From the NCBI RefSeq assembly GCF_014384995.1, contig NZ_JACRSY010000027.1, positions 1-44,462 of the forward strand: DNA of 44,462 bases, given 5' to 3'. Shown here one piece after another: positions 8,924 to 17,244 of the stretch (positions are counted from its first letter, which is position 1; each line of letters starts with the position of its first letter). A model generated the notes under the pieces. It worked only from the letters and a program-made list of their open reading frames with translations, had not been told where the DNA came from and searched no databases. The stretch comes from Zhenhengia yiwuensis. GTDB taxonomy: Bacteria; Bacillota; Clostridia; Lachnospirales; Cellulosilyticaceae. Both the position numbers and the translations under genes were made by a program.

Positions 8924-10515
8924 TTACAAGAATTATTAGTTTAATGGAAAATAAGAAAGGTAGTTTTTTTCTTGCGGTAACATGTTTTTGTATGCTGGAA
9001 GTACTCACAAGTGCATTTTTACCATTTTGTATTAAGGGCATTACAAATGGAGCATTACAGCTAGATTCACAGAAAGTAACGATGTCTGTACTAGCATATA
9101 CAGGTGTATTTTTAACATGGTGGATTGTATCACCATTATGCCAGATTCTAATAGATAGGAACCGTTACCATACAATGAGAAAATTTAAATGTAGCATGAG
9201 TGAGCATTTAGTGAAACTTCCTATTAGCTATTTTGATAATACTCCAACAGGAGAGATAATTTCAAAAGTAACTGGTGATATGTCCTGCTTAGAATCTATG
9301 ATCCAGGATAATTTACAGAATGTAATTCGAAAATTATTAGGTGGTATCGTAGGACTTATTATTATGATCATCATGGATTACCGCTTTGCCCTTATTGTAT
9401 TGGTATTAGGAAGTATTTCAATTTATATTACAAAATATTTTACAGAGAGAATGGAGGAAAAGAGCAGAAATCTTTTAGAACAGCAGGCAAATACATCGAT
9501 TGACTTTATGGAGATGATTAAGGCGTGCAAAAGTATAAGACTATTAACATGTCAGAATCAAAAACAAAAAGTAATTGCTGATGCAGCAGAAAAAGAAAAG
9601 AAAATCCGAATTGAGAATGGAAATATTAATGCAAAAATGAATTCCATTATTCTTGCAATTGATATTATTGTGTATTTGATTCTGTTATTTGTTGGATGTC
9701 TGTTTGTATATCATTCATGGGCTAATTGGGGAAGTATTGTTGCATTGATTAGTATGAAAAGCAATACAGATATGTTATTTAGTGAGTTCCCTGTTGAATA
9801 TGGTAAGTATAAAAATAGCATGGCGGGAGTTAAGAGGTTATTTGCATTATATGATTTAAAGGAAGAAGAAAATATCACACGCGAATATTTAACGGCAGAA
9901 GAAGGAACTAGACTGGCATTAAAACTGCAGGATGTATCATTTTCCTATGATGGAAGCGTTAGTGTATTACAGGATTTTAATATGAAAGCAGAAAAGAATA
10001 AGCTTACATTAATAGAAGGAGAAAGCGGAAAAGGAAAATCAACAATTATCAAACTTATTTTAGGTTTGTATAAGGTTTCAGATGGACAGATTCTATTTAA
10101 CCAGGATTGTTCAGATGTAGCATATGTACCTCAGGAAGCACAATTATATCGTGATACAATTTATGAAAACATTAGTTGTGGCAATGAAAATGCTACGAAG
10201 GAAGAAGTCTATTTAGCCGCAAAACTAGCAGGCGTGGATGAATTTGTGAAAGGTTTGGAAGAAGGCTATGATACCCTTTTAAATGATGATGGAGATAAAT
10301 TATCTGGTGGACAGAAACAAAGGATTTCTTTAGCAAGGGCGTTAGTGAAGAAGTCAGATATCTTACTTTTAGATGAAGTGACATCGGCACTGGATAAGGA
10401 CAACACAGATAAATTGCTTGAGACAATTGAACATTTAAAACAATATTGTAGCATTATTTTTATTACACATGATAGGAGCATTGAAAGAATTAGTGACGAA
10501 GTTATTATGCTATAA
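8920..10515 (+). CDS. ABC exporter half-transporter 2 (membrane plus ATPase)
   Basis: The partner of the preceding exporter, joined by an ATGA overlap. Hydrophobic segments span residues 1-310 (for example VLAYTGVFLTWWIVSPL and IVGLIIMIIMDYRFALIVL). The ATPase domain has Walker A GESGKGKST near residue 366, Q-loop YVPQEAQLYRDT, signature LSGGQKQR near 461, Walker B ILLLDEVTSALD, and H-loop ITHD. Both partners keep the Glu after Walker B, so both ATP sites look competent. Nothing in the sequence identifies the substrate beyond its operon. Confidence 0.93.
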   Translation: MITRIISLMENKKGSFFLAVTCFCMLEVLTSAFLPFCIKGITNGALQLDSQKVTMSVLAYTGVFLTWWIVSPLCQILIDRNRYHTMRKFKCSMSEHLVKLPISYFDNTPTGEIISKVTGDMSCLESMIQDNLQNVIRKLLGGIVGLIIMIIMDYRFALIVLVLGSISIYITKYFTERMEEKSRNLLEQQANTSIDFMEMIKACKSIRLLTCQNQKQKVIADAAEKEKKIRIENGNINAKMNSIILAIDIIVYLILLFVGCLFVYHSWANWGSIVALISMKSNTDMLFSEFPVEYGKYKNSMAGVKRLFALYDLKEEENITREYLTAEEGTRLALKLQDVSFSYDGSVSVLQDFNMKAEKNKLTLIEGESGKGKSTIIKLILGLYKVSDGQILFNQDCSDVAYVPQEAQLYRDTIYENISCGNENATKEEVYLAAKLAGVDEFVKGLEEGYDTLLNDDGDKLSGGQKQRISLARALVKKSDILLLDEVTSALDKDNTDKLLETIEHLKQYCSIIFITHDRSIERISDEVIML

Positions 10516-10530
10516 GTTGTATAGGAAGAG

Positions 10531-12453
10531 GTGGGGAAAATTTTAAAGGATGGTTATTATTTATCAACGTATATTGCTATTAGTGACTATTGTAACCTTT
10601 ACGATGTTTACACACAGCGACATGATCAGAACGTTTCATTATGGAAGAAAAAAGGTGATGACATAGAACTGGTACATTTTTGGGAACTGGAAAGAGAATC
10701 CAGACTTAAACATCACGAAGTAGCTTTCTATGACAAAAAACATGCAAGAGAATCTATAAACAAATTGTTGGAAAGGTACGATCTAAGTTTAGATGATATG
10801 AATGAGGTTTGGGGAACACCCCTGTTAGCAGAAAGCTGGGACTATGTGAATGATACAGAGTATTCATATCATAGTCTTTGTCATTTATTTTCTGCTATTA
10901 TGCTGGATTCAGAACTGTTTTATAATGAAACTATTTTAGCATTATCAGTAGATTTAGCTTCTGATTATGATACGGAAGAACCAAGAAGTGACTTGGAATA
11001 TACAGGCTGTGTTGTTAGAAAGGGGAAGATAGAGTATTTTCATATTGAATCTCCTGGTCCATTATGGGCGGTAGCATCAAGAGAAAGAAAAATGCAGGAA
11101 GGAACGTTGATGGCGCTTGCTTATGCAAGTAAAACGAAAAAAACTTCATCTATTAAATTTGATGAGGTACATATTAGAAATGCAGAACGAAAATATTGTG
11201 AAGATATTTTTGAACAAAGTATTGGAGCAGTGAAAGGTGAGAACTGCGAGGCAGAACATCTACTTGACTATGATAAAGAATATACTGCCAAGGATAATAT
11301 AACCAGTGCTGTGATGAAAGAAATACAGCACTTATCTGAGCATATTATGGAACGGCAGATTGTAGAGATTATTGAAAAATATGGACTAGATCCAGAGTGT
11401 ACGTATTTAGCTATAAGCGGGGGATTTGGCCTGAATTGCCCAACGAATGCATATTTAATGAAACGTTTTGGCTTCAAAGGTTTTATAGCACCTCCTTGTA
11501 TTAATGATTCAGGGCAGTCATTAGGAGTTGCTTTATATATGTTTTATCGTAACATGGATAAAGTGAATTTCAAATTTAGAAGTGCTTTTTATGGTGATAG
11601 TTTTCATGATGAAAATGAAATATTGGATTACCTGGATAAGGAAGGATTTATTAAAAGTGTTTCTGCCATTGAGTATGATGTTGCAGTGCAAGATATCATA
11701 GAGGATCCGATTGTATGGTTTGATGGCAAGGCAGAAATCGGTCCACGTGCTTTAGGACACCGAAGTTTGATAGCAGATAGTAGATTTCAGAAAAGTAAGG
11801 ATAAATTAAATATTATAAAAAATAGGCAAATGTGGAGGCCAGTTGCGCCAATTATTCTAGAAGAGTGTCTAGATGACTGGTTTGAAGATGCTTACCCATC
11901 ACCTTATATGCTACATACATTTCAGATAAAGAAGAATAAATTGGATAAAGTTAAAGCAATTTTACATAATGATAATAGTGCAAGGATTCAGACTATTTGC
12001 AGGATTGAAGAGACAGAAAATCTATACAATCTAATTCAAGCATTTTATAAGGCAACAGGGATTCCGATTATTTGCAATACCTCACTAAATGATTGTGGTG
12101 AACCAATCGTGAATCGCCCATGTGAAGCACTTCATTTTGCACTGAAAAAAGGGATCAGGATTGTATATATAAATAACAAGAGAGTCGAATTAAAAAATCA
12201 TGCTAAATATGCTAATCAGGCGTTATGTGAACCAATAGTAGATATTTATTTAACAGAAGAAGAGAGTAAAATTGAAAAGGAAAAAGTCAATCCATATCGG
12301 CTATCAAGGAAAGAAATAGGGTTTTACTATTGGATGAACCTATTTAAAGAATATAGCCTAAAAGAAGAGAAAGATGTTAAGCAAGTTAAAAGAATTATTA
12401 GAATGATGGTAGTAGCAAAAGGAGAAGACAAAGTCTATATTCAAAAAGTATAA
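10531..12453 (+). CDS. O-carbamoyltransferase, TobZ/NodU/CmcH family
   Basis: These enzymes use carbamoyl phosphate and ATP to put a carbamoyl group on a hydroxyl of a sugar or natural product. The N-terminal Kae1-like part carries a metal-binding H-x3-H (YHSLCHLFSA near residue 115) and ISGGFGLNCPTN. The C-terminal YrdC-like part has EIGPRALGHRSLIADSR, MWRPVAPIILEE and NTSLNDCGEPIVNRP, all standard. At 640 residues it is slightly long, with an extra basic C-terminal tail. The only in-frame start near the exporter stop is GTG at 10531, and its ribosome site is poorly spaced, so the true start is uncertain. The last 145 codons are duplicated at 13841-14285. Confidence 0.92.
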   Translation: MGKILKDGYYLSTYIAISDYCNLYDVYTQRHDQNVSLWKKKGDDIELVHFWELERESRLKHHEVAFYDKKHARESINKLLERYDLSLDDMNEVWGTPLLAESWDYVNDTEYSYHSLCHLFSAIMLDSELFYNETILALSVDLASDYDTEEPRSDLEYTGCVVRKGKIEYFHIESPGPLWAVASRERKMQEGTLMALAYASKTKKTSSIKFDEVHIRNAERKYCEDIFEQSIGAVKGENCEAEHLLDYDKEYTAKDNITSAVMKEIQHLSEHIMERQIVEIIEKYGLDPECTYLAISGGFGLNCPTNAYLMKRFGFKGFIAPPCINDSGQSLGVALYMFYRNMDKVNFKFRSAFYGDSFHDENEILDYLDKEGFIKSVSAIEYDVAVQDIIEDPIVWFDGKAEIGPRALGHRSLIADSRFQKSKDKLNIIKNRQMWRPVAPIILEECLDDWFEDAYPSPYMLHTFQIKKNKLDKVKAILHNDNSARIQTICRIEETENLYNLIQAFYKATGIPIICNTSLNDCGEPIVNRPCEALHFALKKGIRIVYINNKRVELKNHAKYANQALCEPIVDIYLTEEESKIEKEKVNPYRLSRKEIGFYYWMNLFKEYSLKEEKDVKQVKRIIRMMVVAKGEDKVYIQKV

Positions 12454-12467
12454 AAATTTTAGGGAGG
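12007..12467. repeat. Direct repeat, copy 1 (3' end of the carbamoyltransferase gene)
   Basis: About 461 bases nearly identical to 13841-14300, with a dozen or so substitutions and one single-base gap. The match runs from inside the carbamoyltransferase to its downstream AGGGAGG. The segment between the copies (12468-13840) carries a radical-SAM gene, so the repeat marks a recent insertion or duplication. Confidence 0.9.
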
Positions 12468-12537
12468 AAAATTTGTTAGTTAATTTTTGCTTGGAGATTG
12501 AATTTTACCATAAATCGGTGAGGAGGTATATTATTTT

Positions 12538-12594
12538 ATGACAGAGAAAAGCCTGTATTTATGCACACTCCGACAGATTGTAAACGCCTATTAA
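12538..12594 (+). CDS. Tiny 18-residue reading frame in front of a radical-SAM gene
   Basis: An ATG at 12538 follows a strong GAGGAGGT by eleven bases and encodes MTEKSLYLCTLRQIVNAY, then TAA. It ends 24 bases before the radical-SAM start. It has one Cys and two Tyr. It could be a minimal peptide substrate for the enzyme, a leader peptide tuning its translation, or chance. No leader-core pattern of a known peptide family is evident. Support is the ribosome site and position only. Confidence 0.3.
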   Translation: MTEKSLYLCTLRQIVNAY

Positions 12595-12618
12595 TAATTA
12601 ATATGAGAGGTGAGTGTA

Positions 12619-13704
12619 ATGGTTGAAAATCAAAAATCTAAAGAGAAGAGTTTTAACGCTGAAACAAATATCAGAAAAAAAATAGATTATTTTAACGCAA
12701 GGTATATTGGTAAAACAGTGAATGACTGCCCTATAATGCAAAAATCTTTATATTTAGAAGATAATGTATATAATTTCTGTTGTATTGGAAGCAAATCTAT
12801 TCCTTGTATTGGTTTAATTGACGAATTTATGGATAAATTCACAAAAGAGTTTTTTGTTAATAGATATATCGACTGTTTCGATGAGTTACAATCTAAAACA
12901 TGTAGAATTTGTGAAAATTGTGCTTTTTTAAAAAAGCAAAAATTTATTCCACTTAAATATGATGATCTATATTTAAAAACAATTGGTTTTGGTACTTTTC
13001 ATAGATGTAATGTTGGATGTGTGTATTGCGGTGATATTACAAGAAATATTCCTGATGTTATTAATATATCAGAAGTTTTTGATAGACTTATTTCAGAATG
13101 CTTAGTTAATTCAGAGACACAAATAATACTTGCTAACGGAGAACCGACTATACATAAACAATTTGAAGAAATTTTGTCAAAGGCTTTTAACTTTGATACT
13201 AAAATTCAAGTTCGTACTAATGGGTTGTTATTTAGTGATGCTCTTTATAAAGGTTTACATTCAGGTAAAGCAAGTGTAAATATAAGCGTGGATTCTGGAA
13301 AAAAAGAAACTTATGCGAAAATCAAACGTGTTGATTGCTTTGATATTGTTTGGAAAAATATAAAAAAGTATCGTGAAACAGGTGGAGAAGTTCAAATTAA
13401 GTATATTATTTTTTCATATAATTCAAGCAAAGAAGAAATAGAAGCTTTTGTAAATAAATGTCTTGAAGCAAATATTAATTATGTAGTTATTTCTGCTGAA
13501 TTGTATTCATTACGTCACCGTATAGAATGTGACTGGGAATTCGGAGAAAAAGAATTTGAAGCTATTTTCTATTTAAATGAACTTTGTAGAAAACATAATA
13601 TTTATGTACATACTGAATTATATTTTACTTTAGAAGAGCAAGTGAAAAGGTTTCAAATTCTAAGAAACAAAATAAAGAAAAGAAAAATCGAATCTAACTT
13701 ATAG
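12619..13704 (+). CDS. Radical-SAM enzyme with an N-terminal SPASM-like cysteine region
   Basis: Residues near 130-140 hold HRCNVGCVYCGD, a canonical C-x3-C-x2-C [4Fe-4S]/SAM motif, followed by LANGEPTIH (the GEP-type SAM loop) and VRTNGLL. Before it lies an unusual cysteine set: VYNFCCIG, PCIG and TCRICENC. That resembles the V-x-x-C-C and C-x2-C-x2-C parts of a SPASM domain, but at the N terminus. The ATG at 12619 has GAGGTG seven bases upstream; the GTG at 12610 overlaps that site. All ten Gln codons are CAA, whereas neighbours use CAG freely, which suggests separate origin. It sits between the two direct repeats. Substrate unknown. Confidence 0.85.
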   Translation: MVENQKSKEKSFNAETNIRKKIDYFNARYIGKTVNDCPIMQKSLYLEDNVYNFCCIGSKSIPCIGLIDEFMDKFTKEFFVNRYIDCFDELQSKTCRICENCAFLKKQKFIPLKYDDLYLKTIGFGTFHRCNVGCVYCGDITRNIPDVINISEVFDRLISECLVNSETQIILANGEPTIHKQFEEILSKAFNFDTKIQVRTNGLLFSDALYKGLHSGKASVNISVDSGKKETYAKIKRVDCFDIVWKNIKKYRETGGEVQIKYIIFSYNSSKEEIEAFVNKCLEANINYVVISAELYSLRHRIECDWEFGEKEFEAIFYLNELCRKHNIYVHTELYFTLEEQVKRFQILRNKIKKRKIESNL

Positions 13705-13840
13705 TAAAACAATATTAATCTTAGTTTCTAAAATCAATGCGATTAAGTTTAAGTTAAGAGAATTATGGAGATTATTGTATGAAGTTTCTGGTTGACTGAT
13801 ATTTTAAGTAATTAAACAAAAATTCAAGCTATTACAAAAT

Positions 13841-14285
13841 GACGAGATAGAAAATCTATACAATCTAATTCAAGCATTTTATAAGGAAACAGGGGTTCCG
13901 ATTATTTGTAATACCTCACTAAATGACTGTGGTGAACCAATCGTGAATCGCCCATGTGAAGCACTTCATTTTGCACTGAAAAAAGGGATCAGGATTGTAT
14001 ATATAAATAACAAGAGAGTCGAATTAAAAAATCATGCTAAATATGCTAATCAGGCGTTATGTGAACCAATAGTAGATATTTATTTAACAGAAGAAGAGAG
14101 TAAATTTGAAAAGGAAAAAGTCAACCCATATCGGCTATCAAGGAAAAAATAGGGTTTTACTATTGGATGAACCTATTTAAAGAATATAGCTTAAAAGAGG
14201 AGAAAGATGTTAAGCAAGTTAAAAGAATTATTAGAATGATGGTAGTAGCAAAAGGAGAAGATAAAGTCTATATTTAAAAAGTATA
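13841..14285 (+). pseudogene. Duplicated C-terminal fragment of the carbamoyltransferase
   Basis: This region repeats the last part of the gene at 10531. It lacks the whole N-terminal and most of the C-terminal domain. One missing A near 14148 shifts the frame to an early TAG, and a CAA codon near the end has become TAA. A reading frame from 13943 to 14152 remains but has only the tail residues, so no enzyme activity is expected. Its downstream AGGGAGG now serves the next gene. Confidence 0.85.
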
Positions 14286-14300
14286 AAAATTTTAGGGAGG
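13841..14300. repeat. Direct repeat, copy 2
   Basis: The partner of 12007-12467. It ends at the AGGGAGG that supplies the ribosome site of the methylthiotransferase-like gene. The original order was therefore probably carbamoyltransferase followed directly by that gene. 13705-13840 holds no gene. Confidence 0.9.
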
Positions 14301-14305
14301 GAAAC

Positions 14306-15433
14306 ATGAAATATTTTATCAAGGAACTATCTTGTTTAAATAGGAGAGACGAGATTAAAATTTTATGCAGAAAGCTAGATGCAATTGGCTATGAGCAGGT
14401 ATTTGCACCAGAAGAAAGTGATTTGAGTTTTATTTATACTTGTGGTTCTGTAGACACATTTGTCAGTAGGAGCGCAAAAACAATTGAGGAATTCGTTAAG
14501 AAGTACAAGGAACAGAAGGTTATTGTATGTGGTTGCCTTCCAGCAACATGTCCAGATTTATTGAAACGAATATTTGGTGGAGTAACATGTACACCAACAG
14601 ATTTTAGTGCTTTAAGTGATGCCTGTGACATTCAGATGACACGAGAAGATATGAAAGAGGTAATTTCATCTTATGATGAGAATATGCAAATTTCTAATAT
14701 CGTTGTTGTAAAAGGTTGCGTCAGAAAATGTTCCTATTGTGTTATCAGTCGTGGTGTTGGAAGTATTATGAGTAAGTCATTAGAAAAAATAGAAATAGAA
14801 ATAATAGATCAGTTATCAAAAGGTGTAAAGCGTTTTCAGTTACTTGGAGATAGTGTTGGTGATTACGGAATTGATATTGGATTGAGTATCGAAGATTTAC
14901 TTAAAAGGATAGATGCAATAGATGAAAAATTTGAAATTTATATCCGAGACTTTCATCCATTTATGTTTCTGAAGTACTACGATACGATTAGGGAGCTGGT
15001 TAAGAAAAAACGTCTTGTTTCGTTAGAGGTACCAATTCAATCTGGAAGCGAAAGAATACTTAAACTTATGAATCGACCTGTAGATGTAACAAAATTAAAA
15101 GAGAAACTGATTGAAATCGCCCAGTACGATTGTAAGTTAGGGACAGACCTTATAGTTGGATTCCCTAGTGAAACGGATGAGGATTTTGATATGACAATGG
15201 ATTTTATTAAAAAGGTTCATTTCTCATCCATTTCCGTTAATGTTTATAGCGATCAGCCTAATACAATTTCAAGCAAGATGCCAGAAAAAGTAAATAAAAA
15301 GAAGATATTTACACGTTGTATGATGATACATGATAATGGTTTAAATGCTGAAAATCAAGAATATATGGAATATCAAATTGGAAAGATATTTAAAGTAGAA
15401 AAAATAGCCAATGATTTTGAGTTTAATATATAG
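14306..15433 (+). CDS. Radical-SAM methylthiotransferase-like enzyme (MiaB/RimO relative) without a TRAM domain
   Basis: The N-terminal domain keeps the three cluster cysteines of methylthiotransferases: Cys10 (ELSCLNRRDE), Cys46 (YTCGSVDT) and Cys77 (VCGCLPATC). The radical-SAM motif is Cys138-x3-Cys142-x2-Cys145 in GCVRKCSYCVI. IQSGSERILKLMNR and DLIVGFPSETDEDF are standard for the family. MiaB and RimO place a methylthio group on tRNA or ribosomal protein S12 and end in a TRAM domain of about 60 residues; at 375 residues this protein ends before it. Loss of TRAM and its place in a biosynthetic operon suggest a small-molecule or carrier-bound substrate. The start follows AGGGAGGG. Confidence 0.85.
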   Translation: MKYFIKELSCLNRRDEIKILCRKLDAIGYEQVFAPEESDLSFIYTCGSVDTFVSRSAKTIEEFVKKYKEQKVIVCGCLPATCPDLLKRIFGGVTCTPTDFSALSDACDIQMTREDMKEVISSYDENMQISNIVVVKGCVRKCSYCVISRGVGSIMSKSLEKIEIEIIDQLSKGVKRFQLLGDSVGDYGIDIGLSIEDLLKRIDAIDEKFEIYIRDFHPFMFLKYYDTIRELVKKKRLVSLEVPIQSGSERILKLMNRPVDVTKLKEKLIEIAQYDCKLGTDLIVGFPSETDEDFDMTMDFIKKVHFSSISVNVYSDQPNTISSKMPEKVNKKKIFTRCMMIHDNGLNAENQEYMEYQIGKIFKVEKIANDFEFNI

Positions 15434-15458
15434 TTAGTAATTTAAAGGAGTTAATTGT

Positions 15459-16988
15459 GTGTTTACTGAGCAAGATATCAAAGCTTTGTGCAATAGAGAA
15501 TATGAAACAATTGTTCGAGAAATACCACGCACAAAAATTGAGTGTAGCATAATCTATAATGATAAAATAATATGGAAAAAGCAAAATAATATGGACGAAA
15601 ATATCAAGTCTGTGCATCTATATTCTATAAGTAAGCTGTATACGGCACTGCTTTGTTGTATTGCTAGACAAGAAGGTAGGCTAGACTTTGAAAAGAGTAT
15701 AACAGAGTATCTAAAAGATTTTTCATTATTTTATGGAAGTAACGATGTATCAGAAGATGTAACTATAAAGAGATTGCTTACAAACTCTTCAGGTCTTTTT
15801 AATAATGCAAGACTAGGAAATAATTTTTACTCATGTGAAGACCTAGAAAAGCATGTAAATAGTATTTCAGGATGCAAACTTTTATTTCTGCCTGGGACGA
15901 ATTATAAATATTCAAATACAGGATTTAATATTTTAGGTTTTATTCTGGAATGTATCTATGGAGAAAAATATGAAACTTTGGTTGAAAAAAAAATATTCAA
16001 GCCATTAGGAATGGAACATGCAGAATTTTCATCTACCAATAAATGCTTAAATCCTTCTACTGGGTTAATCGCAACATTTGATGATGCGTTAAAAGGAGTA
16101 AAAGCATTGATAAGTAAAAATTCTCCTATTGATTTATTATCGGAATTTGATTTTGCAAATAGCCTATATCGTATTAAAGATAAGCAGATTTCAGGTTTTG
16201 GATATGGATGCAAGGTATTTAAGTGTATGGCATCAAGTTTTTGCATAGTAACAGGTTCGTATTTAAATGAATATGTAGTCCAAGTGTGGTCAAAAGAGTA
16301 TAGGCTGGGCATGCTCTTATATGCACAGAATGAGATTACAAAATTAATTGAGCTATTTGACAAACATGATTTATTCTGGGAAACGCTATTGGCATTGCAA
16401 GATGCCAGAAAGATTAAATCAGTTAATCCAGTAGCATGTAACACAAAGCCAGAGATCAATATTAGCAATCATGAGATAAAGAATTATATATCCAACGAAG
16501 GCAGTTTTATTTTTTTGTTTTTTTTTAATGAAGACTGTATATGTATATCAAATGATAAAAAAAAATGGATAAAGTTAATGCGACATGGAAATCAATTTGT
16601 AGGTAGTTCTTATACAGTAGAATTTGAGGTAGAGTTAGCTCGATTTTATATTGATAGTGATACTGAGTTTGGGACATTTTATAGAAATGATATGGAATTT
16701 ACTTTGAAAGAAGGGGATAAAGATTGGTACCAGAATGAGTATATTTTAGATGAATCATTAGAAGAGAACGAAATGAATAGGCAAAATATTCGTGCCTTTA
16801 ATAGAGTAAACAAAATTTATTTTACATATCAAAAAAATAGAATGTATCTAAATGGCTATAGTTCACTAGGTAGAATAGAGAAAGATACACTAGTAACTCC
16901 ATATGGTGAAAAAATAATAATATATAAAGATTCTATAATGATAGGAAATGTTAAATACATTATAAAAAATAAGAAAGGAAAGAATTAA
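15459..16988 (+). CDS. Cytoplasmic serine hydrolase, class C beta-lactamase fold
   Basis: Residues 25-300 look like the beta-lactamase/DD-peptidase/esterase superfamily: the S-x-x-K nucleophile is Ser56-I-S-Lys59, LLTNSSGL follows, and Tyr151-S-Asn153 is the second catalytic motif. FKPLGMEHAEF is also typical. There is no signal peptide, so it acts inside the cell. The last 200 residues form a beta-rich region I do not recognise. The GTG start has AAAGGAG eight bases upstream. The stop lies one base before the ACP start, so it may act on a carrier-bound chain as hydrolase, transacylase or amide-forming enzyme (inference). Confidence 0.8.
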   Translation: MFTEQDIKALCNREYETIVREIPRTKIECSIIYNDKIIWKKQNNMDENIKSVHLYSISKLYTALLCCIARQEGRLDFEKSITEYLKDFSLFYGSNDVSEDVTIKRLLTNSSGLFNNARLGNNFYSCEDLEKHVNSISGCKLLFLPGTNYKYSNTGFNILGFILECIYGEKYETLVEKKIFKPLGMEHAEFSSTNKCLNPSTGLIATFDDALKGVKALISKNSPIDLLSEFDFANSLYRIKDKQISGFGYGCKVFKCMASSFCIVTGSYLNEYVVQVWSKEYRLGMLLYAQNEITKLIELFDKHDLFWETLLALQDARKIKSVNPVACNTKPEINISNHEIKNYISNEGSFIFLFFFNEDCICISNDKKKWIKLMRHGNQFVGSSYTVEFEVELARFYIDSDTEFGTFYRNDMEFTLKEGDKDWYQNEYILDESLEENEMNRQNIRAFNRVNKIYFTYQKNRMYLNGYSSLGRIEKDTLVTPYGEKIIIYKDSIMIGNVKYIIKNKKGKN

Positions 16989-16989
16989 T

Positions 16990-17241
16990 ATGAGTAAAGA
17001 TAAAATTTTTGAAGTAGTTACAGGGAAGATTAAAGAAATTATAAACAACAGTGAAATGGAGATTACAGTAGATAAAAAAATTGAAAGTATTGGTATGAAT
17101 TCAATTGATTTTATTAGGTTATTAGTGTTTTTGGAAGATACCTATGATATGGAATTTAGCGACGATGATTTAGTAATCGGTGATTATGAGGTAATCGGCG
17201 ATGTAATCGATAAAATTTATACTATGCTTGAAGAGGTATAA
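16990..17241 (+). CDS. Free-standing acyl carrier protein
   Basis: An 83-residue acidic four-helix carrier with the phosphopantetheine site at the Ser of SIGMNSIDFIRLL, near residue 37. AAAGGA precedes the ATG. It is squeezed between the serine hydrolase (one base) and the SHMT-like gene (three bases), so these three are likely made in fixed ratio. It could carry a glyceryl group made by the FkbH domain of the NRPS, or an aminoacyl unit for the SHMT-like enzyme. The PPTase at 43219 would activate it. Confidence 0.9.
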   Translation: MSKDKIFEVVTGKIKEIINNSEMEITVDKKIESIGMNSIDFIRLLVFLEDTYDMEFSDDDLVIGDYEVIGDVIDKIYTMLEEV

Positions 17242-17244
17242 AAT

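Noticed and set aside
15956..16468. A 170-codon minus-strand frame
   Set aside because: It is fully inside the serine hydrolase gene on the other strand, which has conserved catalytic motifs and a good ribosome site.
15459..16988. Serine hydrolase as a standard NRPS thioesterase
   Set aside because: It has S-x-x-K and Y-S-N motifs of the beta-lactamase fold, not the G-x-S-x-G of alpha/beta-hydrolase thioesterases.
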